9,032 nucleotides of DNA from an uncultured Eubacterium sp. (GTDB taxonomy: Bacteria; Bacillota; Clostridia; Lachnospirales; Lachnospiraceae), in contig CAJUBZ010000017.1 in assembly GCA_910584795.1 (NCBI GenBank), forward strand, positions 14,783-23,814, written 5' to 3'. Shown here in pieces: positions 1 through 4,966 of the stretch. Positions within the stretch are counted from its first letter, which is position 1. Each line of letters starts with the position of its first letter. The notes beneath the pieces were generated by a model. That model had not been told where the DNA came from. It was given only the letters and a program-made list of their open reading frames with translations, and did not search any database. The translations under genes were made by a program, and so were the position numbers.

Positions 1-8
1 ACTTATAC

Positions 9-196
9 AATGGCAATGAGCCTCGTGTACCTCGACTTCACTTCGTTTCGTCTCGGTCACAGGCTTCGCCCTATATAAAAGAAAAAGACTTCACACATTT
101 TTGTGCAAGCACAAATGTGTAAACTCTTTTTCTTTTATACACGGCTCATTGCCATTGTGTAAACTCTTTTTCTTTTATACATGACACATTGCCATT
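9..196. repeat. 40-bp repeats, two direct copies and one split inverted copy
   Basis: Two adjacent 40-nt units lie at 117-156 and 157-196. They match at 37 of 40 positions, each starting GTGTAAACTC and ending CATTGCCATT. A third copy in inverted orientation is split in two: its AATGGCAATGAGCC end is at 9-22 and its TATAAAAGAAAAAGA part starts at 74. About 50 nt of more GC-rich DNA (23-73, with CTTCACTTCG-type stretches) separates the pieces. No open reading frame of note is present. The arrangement looks like a dispersed intergenic repeat family. That reading is an inference, since only one locus is visible here. Confidence 0.75.
74..139 (-). terminator. long hairpin, probable SRP RNA terminator
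   Basis: The arms at 74-106 and 109-139 are almost fully complementary and are separated by only two bases. The apex is TTGTGC-AA-GCACAA. Read on the minus strand, the hairpin lies about 65 nt beyond the mature SRP RNA 3' end, and its descending arm carries the U-rich run TCTTTTTCTTTTATA. It is therefore the best candidate terminator for the SRP RNA precursor. The U-rich run is part of the stem and does not follow it, so termination could occur partway through the arm. The arms are also part of the surrounding 40-bp repeat family. Confidence 0.5.
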
Positions 197-204
197 AGAT
201 AAAA

Positions 205-469
205 TTCCGTGCGACTTGCTTTGTGAATATTCCATAAGCGTTACCTCTACAGTTAGCTCGGTCTAGGCTTCCTCATGTCACACAAAATGATCTGCTTAGT
301 GCTGCTTCATTCCTGACCTGACACGGTTCACAGGATTCTGTTGCATAAGACCCAGACGTCAACACCACTTATAAAGGGCAGCCCTACAAAATAGACCCGA
401 GGCAAATCATCACCCCTGCTGTAGCGGATTGCAGGTACAGGGCTCCGCTAATTCCCCGGCTGCACGGAA
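205..469 (-). ncRNA. ffs: signal recognition particle RNA, large bacterial (scRNA) type
   Basis: This is the RNA scaffold of the signal recognition particle. It binds Ffh and directs ribosomes translating membrane and secreted proteins to the membrane. On the minus strand the ends pair (TTCCGTGC at 462-469 with GCACGGAA at 205-212). The 5' domain holds the conserved CCCTGTACCTGCAATCCGCT stretch found in Bacillus-type scRNA. The Ffh-binding helix 8 (about 298-325) reads GTCAGGTCAGGAATGAAGC, with a GGAA tetraloop at 310-313. The stretch CCGAGCTAACTGTAGAGGTA follows in the 3' half. The length of about 265 nt fits the Firmicutes form with an Alu domain, not the 114-nt 4.5S form. The pair closing the tetraloop is A-U where many species have C-G, a compensated change. 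Neighbouring tadA is the usual Firmicutes arrangement (tadA - SRP RNA - dnaX); dnaX would lie left of the window. The ends are set by pairing, and the primary transcript is likely longer. Confidence 0.95.
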
Positions 470-498
470 GTGTTATAACATATTTATAATCGACTGTA

Positions 499-527
499 AG
501 CATACCTTACTGCCTTTTCTTTGTCAA
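499..527 (-). promoter_or_regulatory. promoter of the SRP RNA
   Basis: On the minus strand a perfect TTGACA (527 to 522) is followed after 17 bp by TATGCT (504 to 499). This is a near-consensus housekeeping sigma promoter, as expected for an abundant stable RNA. Initiation would fall near 492, about 20 nt before the paired 5' end of the mature RNA, so the 5' end is probably trimmed. The -35 box contains the TGA stop codon of tadA (524-526). Confidence 0.8.
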
Positions 528-976
528 CTATGATTTCTCAATTTTCTGAAAAAATCTTTTAAAAGATTACTGCATTCCTTTTCTAAAATTCCTTTTTCTA
601 TCTCTACCTGATGATTAAACTGATCCACCTGTAATAGATTCATAATCGAACCGGCACAGCCCGCCTTTGGATTCATACATCCAATATAAACTTTCCTGAT
701 TCTTGCTTGAACGATTGCCCCGGCACACATCTGACAAGGCTCTGTAGTAACATACATTTCACAGTCATCCAGCCTCCAGTCATCTAGTTTTTTACTGGCT
801 TTTTTTATGGCATTTAACTCCGCATGGGACAAGGTATTCTTATCTGTCATCCTTCTATTATAACCACGACCAATAATCCTATCCTGATATACAATCACAC
901 ACCCAATCGGAACCTCTCCAATTGACTCAGCTTTTTTCGCTTGTGCAATTGCCTGACGCATATATTTTTCTTTCAT
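524..976 (-). CDS. tadA: tRNA-specific adenosine deaminase TadA
   Basis: TadA deaminates adenosine-34 to inosine in the wobble position of tRNA-Arg(ACG), letting one tRNA read CGU, CGC and CGA. It is a cytosolic zinc enzyme. The 150-residue product is full length for the family. It has the zinc and catalytic signature of the cytidine deaminase fold: H51-A-E53 (zinc ligand and proton shuttle) and P80-C81-x-x-C84 (the two cysteine ligands). The N-terminal stretch EVPIGCVIV (21-29) is also typical of the family. The ATG at 976 is preceded by AAGGAA, which overlaps the stop codon of the upstream lipoprotein gene; the gap is 9 nt, so the two genes are probably cotranscribed. The stop codon lies inside the -35 box of the SRP RNA promoter, and no terminator separates the two. 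The order tadA then SRP RNA is conserved in Firmicutes and supports the call over other deaminases. Confidence 0.96.
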   Translation of the reverse strand: MKEKYMRQAIAQAKKAESIGEVPIGCVIVYQDRIIGRGYNRRMTDKNTLSHAELNAIKKASKKLDDWRLDDCEMYVTTEPCQMCAGAIVQARIRKVYIGCMNPKAGCAGSIMNLLQVDQFNHQVEIEKGILEKECSNLLKDFFRKLRNHS

Positions 977-985
977 AACTATTCC

Positions 986-2770
986 TTACTTAAAGTATTT
1001 AGAAATCACTTTCCAGATGCTGTCCTTCTCCTGGCCAAGCGCCCAATATGCAACGCCTCCCATGTTATACTTGTTCATCAGCTCTAATCTTGCTTTCACC
1101 GAAGTTTCATCTTCTAACCAGATAGAATAAGTTGCTTTTCCTTTTGAATACGTAACAAAATTCTGACCTGTAGTTTTATCATACACAGGTTTTACACCGG
1201 CCTCTTTATATGCCTTTTCTGCGGTATTCATATTGACTGCCTCACTTGTCAGATAATAGTTACCATTAACAGCGTCTTGTACCAGTGTTCCTGTTCCATC
1301 ACCATCTTCCTGCGGTGTTTCCTTCCAGACTCTGGTGTAAAACGGCATGCCATTAATAATTCGTGAAGCATCCTTTGCCTCTTCTATTGTATCTTTGATA
1401 GACTTTTCCGCATATGTCATTGACGAAACAGAACCTGCCTCTTCACTGCCAGAAGTATGTTCATCGTAATTCATAATCATAATGTAGTCTGCTAATTTCA
1501 ACTGCTGCTCTCTGTCAAAATATTCGCTCCACTCAGAAGGTGCGTAATTATCGATAGAGAGTATTGTCCCTGTTTTTCTGCACTTAATAGACAGTTCTCG
1601 CAAAAACTGCATATAATCATCAGCAATATCTTTTGAAATATATTCAAAATCAATATTAATACCATCTAAATCAAAACTGTCTACATAATACATAATATTT
1701 CTTACAAATCTTTGTCTCAGCTCTGTAGATGTCAGAACTGTCTTTGTTAGTTTCTTATCTGTAAAATCATTGAACAATGCCCACACCTGAATATCTTTCT
1801 TGTGTGCCTTCTCTACATATTCCAAATCTGCCAGTGTTGACAAATTCCCTCTTTTATCCATTAAAGAAAACCATGTCGGAGAAACTACATTGATTCCTTC
1901 TGTGTTCATTAGCAACTCATCCAAATTATTATTCGCATTCTGATTATAAACTTGATTCCATGCCAAACTTACTTTTTTATCCAACGTAACATGAGTATAC
2001 TCAGCATCATCATTTTTATATTCTGTCTTTTTTGTTTTTGGATCTACCAATTCTTTTACTGGAATATATCCAATAAAGCCACTATCTGTTTTTACCTTGT
2101 TCCAGTTTTTACCTTGTTCAATTAAGGTAACCTCTGTACCTTCCGGTATTTCTGTAACAATAAGATTCTGGTAATCTCCTTTGGTACGCATCTCTATATC
2201 ACTGTCTGTCTTAAATACTGTTTTTTCCCCACTTTTGTATTTAAGATTAATGACAGCCGGTGCTTTTTCATTGCCCTTTGTAACTTTATAGTCTAAATCA
2301 ATAAATTTTTCAACAAATTTAATATTCACATAACATTTATTATTCTCTGTCAGAAAAACTGTATATTCTACATTTTCATCTGTGTCTGAGTGTATAACCG
2401 TCTCTCCTTCTCCTACAGTATACACAGCTTTAGCATCTGTAAATAACAATTTCTTTTCTTTTTTATCCCAATAAAATCTCTTATCTACATTTTCTTTAAT
2501 TGTATTTATATTTATATATGCATCCACATCCTTCATAATTGCATAATCTTTACTATATTCATGCTCCAATGCTACCGCAATTACCTGACTTCCTACAGAA
2601 GTCTTATATTCAATATCGTTTCCGGCTTTATCTTCATAAGTCAGTCCCGTATACCACTTCAAATCAACTTTTCCATCATTTGTTTTAATAAATAAATTGC
2701 AGCCACTTGTTAATACTATAGTAAAAGTCATCACTGCCATGAGCAATATCACTTTTAAATTTCTCTTCAT
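986..2770 (-). CDS. lipoprotein with SH3-like and GH18 glycosidase domains
   Basis: This is a probable membrane-anchored enzyme acting on cell-wall or other GlcNAc-containing glycans outside the cell. A signal peptide with a lipobox (L20-T-S-G-C24) indicates lipidation at C24. Residues about 80-165 resemble the stalk or copper-amine-oxidase N-terminal-like repeat that often precedes such hydrolases (RFYWDKKEKKLLFT). Residues about 185-240 look like a bacterial SH3 domain (EGTEVTLIEQGKNWNKVKT, then GFIGYI). Residues about 265-592 are the GH18 barrel. It carries D369-G-I-N-I-D374-F-E376 (E376 is the expected acid/base), M433-N-Y-D-E at the next strand, and a final GGVAYWALGQE at 571-581. The asparagine inside the catalytic motif is reminiscent of the YaaH/SleL spore-lytic branch. 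Substrate is not determined by the sequence. The ATG at 2770 has a strong AAAGGAGG eight bases upstream. It is the first gene of an operon with tadA, behind a long structured leader. Confidence 0.86.
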   Translation of the reverse strand: MKRNLKVILLMAVMTFTIVLTSGCNLFIKTNDGKVDLKWYTGLTYEDKAGNDIEYKTSVGSQVIAVALEHEYSKDYAIMKDVDAYININTIKENVDKRFYWDKKEKKLLFTDAKAVYTVGEGETVIHSDTDENVEYTVFLTENNKCYVNIKFVEKFIDLDYKVTKGNEKAPAVINLKYKSGEKTVFKTDSDIEMRTKGDYQNLIVTEIPEGTEVTLIEQGKNWNKVKTDSGFIGYIPVKELVDPKTKKTEYKNDDAEYTHVTLDKKVSLAWNQVYNQNANNNLDELLMNTEGINVVSPTWFSLMDKRGNLSTLADLEYVEKAHKKDIQVWALFNDFTDKKLTKTVLTSTELRQRFVRNIMYYVDSFDLDGINIDFEYISKDIADDYMQFLRELSIKCRKTGTILSIDNYAPSEWSEYFDREQQLKLADYIMIMNYDEHTSGSEEAGSVSSMTYAEKSIKDTIEEAKDASRIINGMPFYTRVWKETPQEDGDGTGTLVQDAVNGNYYLTSEAVNMNTAEKAYKEAGVKPVYDKTTGQNFVTYSKGKATYSIWLEDETSVKARLELMNKYNMGGVAYWALGQEKDSIWKVISKYFK

Positions 2771-2983
2771 AAGAGCTTCCTCCTTTTGTTTTTCGCACTA
2801 ATTGCTATCATAACACATAAGATAGCCTATGGGAAGAAAATCAAAAACTTATCCAGAATTTTCTCATCCCACAGGCCGTTTACTTTTACATAACACAAAA
2901 GCAAACATTCTAGGGGAAACTCAACTAATAATATTGTCAAGTTATGCCTTCGTGATATATATTTCCCCGATATGTTTATAGAT
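2771..2983 (-). promoter_or_regulatory. long structured 5' leader of the GH18-tadA operon
   Basis: From the predicted start near 2983 to the ATG at 2770 the transcript carries about 213 untranslated nucleotides. Four hairpins can be drawn: GGGGAAA with TTTCCCC (2962-2968 with 2913-2919, loop of 42 nt); a 10-bp stem of 2897-2906 with 2878-2887, containing one G-U pair; a long imperfect stem of 2858-2876 with 2825-2841; and GCTATC with GATAGC (2821-2826 with 2804-2809). The last stem shares two bases with the third, so these two compete at the junction. The ribosome binding site (2779-2786) lies downstream and is not obviously sequestered. I do not recognise a known riboswitch. No intrinsic terminator with a U-tract is visible, so any control would act on translation or RNA stability. 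Confidence 0.45.
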
Positions 2984-2989
2984 TTATTA

Positions 2990-3017
2990 ATTATATCATA
3001 TTGTTTGAGTTTTTCAA
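2990..3017 (-). promoter_or_regulatory. promoter of the GH18-tadA operon
   Basis: On the minus strand TTGAAA (3017 to 3012), a 16-bp spacer and a perfect TATAAT (2995 to 2990) are preceded by TGA, giving an extended -10 (TGATATAAT). A/T-rich tracts at 3030-3095 lie upstream, where an UP element would sit. Initiation is expected near 2983. Confidence 0.75.
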
Positions 3018-3124
3018 TATAATTCTTAAGTGATTTTAAAGTTTTTTAATATTTTTAAAAAATTGTAATAATTTGTACACTTTTTTCGTATATATATTAT
3101 ACTGTTATAAAAGTTCAGCCATGC

Positions 3125-3186
3125 GATAAAAACTATATATAGTAATATGGCTGCTTGCAGACAATATGCTATATATAGTTTTTATC
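3125..3186. repeat. 62-nt hairpin with perfect 18-bp arms
   Basis: The sequence 3125-3142 (GATAAAAACTATATATAG) is exactly complementary in inverted orientation to 3169-3186. The centre, CTGC-TT-GCAG at 3151-3160, shares the same axis of symmetry, and most bases between also pair. The whole stretch therefore folds into one nearly uninterrupted stem with a two-base loop. Outside it, AAAAGTTCAGCCAT (3109-3122) pairs with 3235-3248. No U-tract follows, so this is not a usual terminator. Confidence 0.85.
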
Positions 3187-3203
3187 ATATGATGAACATC
3201 CAC

Positions 3204-3301
3204 AGCGAAGGAAATCCGTTGGATTTTCGAGCTGATGGCTGAACTTTTCAGCGAAGAAGAAGCGAAGGAAATCCATCGGATTTTCGAGCTGATGGCTGAA
3301 C
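3204..3301. repeat. two 41-nt direct repeats
   Basis: Copies at 3204-3244 and 3261-3301 agree at 39 of 41 positions. Each begins AGCGAAGGAAATCC and ends GATGGCTGAAC, and the differences fall in the centre (GTT against ATC). A 16-nt linker containing GCGAAGAAGA separates them. Each copy holds its own small palindrome, GGAAATCC facing GGATTTTC. The number of copies may vary between strains. Confidence 0.85.
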
Positions 3302-3336
3302 ATTTCATTACTGTTATATTTTACTAGCCGAAAAAC

Positions 3337-3365
3337 TTTACACTTCTGATTTTATTGGATATACT
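3337..3365 (+). promoter_or_regulatory. promoter of mecA
   Basis: TTTACA (3337-3342), a 17-bp spacer and TATACT (3360-3365) form a good housekeeping promoter. Initiation would be near 3372, leaving a leader of about 25 nt before the mecA start codon at 3397. The -35 box begins 18 bp after the right-hand copy of the 10-bp repeat that bounds the mobile-like element. Confidence 0.75.
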
Positions 3366-3396
3366 ATTAGAAGGAACATGATGTGAGGTGATTTTT

Positions 3397-4119
3397 ATGA
3401 AAATTGAAAAAATTAGTGAAAATCAGATTCGCTGTACTTTAACAAAGGAAGATTTAGCAGACCGAAACATCAAAATCAGTGAATTAGCCTATGGTACCGG
3501 AAAAACAAGAGAACTTTTTCAAGATATGATGCAACAGGCAAACGACGATTTTGGTTTTGAAGTAAATGATATTCCTTTGATGGTAGAAGCTATACCGGTT
3601 TCTCCTGAAAGTATTATCTTAGTGATTACCAAAGTAGATGATCCTGAGGAAACGGAAGAACATCTTTCCAAATTTTTCTCAAAAGAATTAAAAGATAAAT
3701 TTAAAGACAGTATTCTTTCACATTTAGATGAAATAGAAATTGATTTAAATGATATAGAGCAGATTGACGAACATCTGCATAGTGACAATAATTCATCTAC
3801 TGAAAACACAAGCGATGATGATTCATTATTATATAGTATATATTCTTTTGAAACATTAAGTGATATCATTTCCGTTGCAGGTATGATTGCTCCTTCTTAT
3901 AATGGTGACAGTTCTGTTTACAAGTCTCCATTTAATAACAGATATTATTTATCGTTATGTATGGAGTCATCAGAGGAGAAAACATTAAACAAAATATGTA
4001 GTATTCTTACTGAAAACGGACATCGGGAAACACCGACTTATGTAAAAGAACTATTCTATATGGAACACTACGAAGAAATAATTGCTGATAAAGCAATTGA
4101 AAAATTAGCACAGATATAA
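3397..4119 (+). CDS. mecA: MecA-family adaptor protein for ClpC
   Basis: MecA proteins bring substrates to the ClpC unfoldase and stimulate ClpCP proteolysis; in Bacillus subtilis the best known target is ComK. The 240-residue product has the two-part MecA layout. The N-terminal substrate-binding part (1-80: MKIEKISENQ, then LFQDMMQQANDDFGFE at 40-55 and IILVITKV at 73-80) matches the family pattern. A very acidic, serine- and asparagine-rich linker runs from about 82 to 143. The C-terminal ClpC-binding part (147-240) begins YSIYSFETLSDII. I chose ATG at 3397, with AGGTG six bases upstream at 3386-3390. The alternative GTG at 3388 lies inside that ribosome binding site. The gene has its own promoter and a hairpin terminator, so it is a single-gene unit. 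It converges on the rRNA methyltransferase gene. The target substrate cannot be read from the sequence. The C-terminal match is clearer in pattern than in identity. Confidence 0.88.
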   Translation: MKIEKISENQIRCTLTKEDLADRNIKISELAYGTGKTRELFQDMMQQANDDFGFEVNDIPLMVEAIPVSPESIILVITKVDDPEETEEHLSKFFSKELKDKFKDSILSHLDEIEIDLNDIEQIDEHLHSDNNSSTENTSDDDSLLYSIYSFETLSDIISVAGMIAPSYNGDSSVYKSPFNNRYYLSLCMESSEEKTLNKICSILTENGHRETPTYVKELFYMEHYEEIIADKAIEKLAQI

Positions 4120-4173
4120 AAAACAGATACATTTCTGACAAACCTTTTATTTGTTCTGAAATGTATCTGTTTT
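4120..4173. terminator. bidirectional intrinsic terminator between mecA and the dnaE operon
   Basis: A perfect 15-bp stem joins 4120-4134 (AAAACAGATACATTT) and 4159-4173, and the bases inside can pair further (ACAAA with TTTGT). On the plus strand the stem runs into TTTTCTTTT. On the minus strand it ends in a run of six T. It starts one base after the mecA stop codon (4117-4119) and 9 bases beyond the methyltransferase stop, so it can serve both convergent transcripts. Confidence 0.88.
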
Positions 4174-4181
4174 CTTTTACT

Positions 4182-4952
4182 CTATTTCCACTTTGCTTCA
4201 TACATTAATATGGCTGTAGCTACCGCCGCATTCAGAGACTCTACTTTTCCTTCCATTGGAATCCGTATTAATTTATCTGCTTTATCAGCCACTTGTTCAC
4301 TCAATCCACGAGCCTCATTACCAATTAAAAGTGCAATGTCTTTTCCAAAAACTCCTTTATTATAGTCCTCTCCCTGCAAATGCGCCGCAAATGTGGTAAC
4401 ACCGGCCTGTCTGATTGTATCTATGGCAGATGGCAAATCATCTACCACTGTAAAAGGCACTCGGAATATAGAACCCATTGTAGAGCGGATTACTTTCGGA
4501 TTATAAATATCTGCACAATCACTACTCATAACCACTCCGGAAATTCCAGCACCTTCCCCGGTTCTTACAATCGTTCCCAGATTTCCCGGGTCCTGCAGCC
4601 TGTCCAATACCACAATGCAGCTTTTCTCCGTATTTCTCTGTTTTAATATATCGTCCAAGCAATATTCACTCTGAGCAACTATACCCAACACTCCTTGTGG
4701 AGTAACTGTATCAGAAATCTTTTTAAAGACACTATCGCTTACTGTCTGAAAACAAACATCCTGCAATTTTTCTTGATTTTCCGTCAAAAAACTTTCCGAC
4801 ACATAAACCGCCTTCAAATTTTCTTTAGGAACTTCTGAAAACATTTTAATACCTTCAACTACAAACTGCTTTTTCTGTTTTCTTACCTTCGCCTTTTCTT
4901 TTAATTGTATCAAATTTTTAATCTGTTCATTTGATGTTGATGTAATAACCAT
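4182..4952 (-). CDS. SpoU/TrmH-family rRNA 2'-O-methyltransferase
   Basis: This is a SAM-dependent ribose methyltransferase of the knotted SPOUT fold, probably acting on 23S rRNA. The three SpoU motifs are present and complete. Motif 1 is D117-RLQDPGN124-LGTIVR130. Motif 2 is L208-LIGNEARGL217. Motif 3 is I231-PM and E238-SLN241-AAVATAILMYEA. The N-terminal 90 residues (KQKKQFVVEGIKMF at 25-38) fit the small substrate-binding domain of RlmB/TsnR/YsgA-type enzymes. The length of 256 residues is typical. In arrangement it is closest to the YsgA type, but the exact target nucleotide cannot be assigned. The ATG at 4952 is 14 bp from dnaE. Its ribosome binding site (AGGAG) overlaps the dnaE TAG stop, with a rather long 11-base gap to the start codon, so translational coupling to dnaE is likely. 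It ends at the terminator shared with mecA. Confidence 0.92.
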   Translation of the reverse strand: MVITSTSNEQIKNLIQLKEKAKVRKQKKQFVVEGIKMFSEVPKENLKAVYVSESFLTENQEKLQDVCFQTVSDSVFKKISDTVTPQGVLGIVAQSEYCLDDILKQRNTEKSCIVVLDRLQDPGNLGTIVRTGEGAGISGVVMSSDCADIYNPKVIRSTMGSIFRVPFTVVDDLPSAIDTIRQAGVTTFAAHLQGEDYNKGVFGKDIALLIGNEARGLSEQVADKADKLIRIPMEGKVESLNAAVATAILMYEAKWK

Positions 4953-4966
4953 ATTGCCATAATCTC

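Larger units (their letters stand above)
3100..3318. mobile_element. MITE-like non-coding element with flanking 10-bp direct repeats
   Basis: The 10-mer TACTGTTATA occurs at 3100-3109 and again at 3309-3318, bracketing about 199 bp. Just inside, GTTCAGCCAT (3113-3122) is inverted as ATGGCTGAAC at 3292-3301, and also at 3235-3244. Within lies a 62-nt hairpin (3125-3186) and two 41-nt direct repeats. The pattern of a target-site duplication, subterminal inverted repeats and no coding capacity fits a miniature non-autonomous transposable element. The inverted repeats are 3 nt and 7 nt from the duplication, so the exact ends are uncertain. A 67-codon reading frame across it (minus strand) simply translates the repeats and I do not regard it as a gene. 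The element lies between the divergent GH18 and mecA promoters and spares both. Confidence 0.55.

Noticed and set aside
2825..2876. Intrinsic terminator in the GH18 leader
   Set aside because: The stem is long but is not followed by a U-run on the minus strand, and the loop is large.
2907..2940. Second promoter for the GH18 gene using the TTGACA at 2935-2940
   Set aside because: The only -10-like hexamer (TAGAAT at 2907-2912) is 22 bp away. The upstream TTGAAA/TATAAT pair is far better.
3105..3308. 67-codon minus-strand reading frame
   Set aside because: It is a translation of the 41-nt repeats and hairpin, with a repeated SAISSKI-type peptide. It has no ribosome binding site and no sign of coding constraint.
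3388..3396. GTG start for mecA giving three extra residues
   Set aside because: The GTG lies inside the AGGTG ribosome binding site of the ATG at 3397, and MecA proteins start at the MKIEKI-type sequence.
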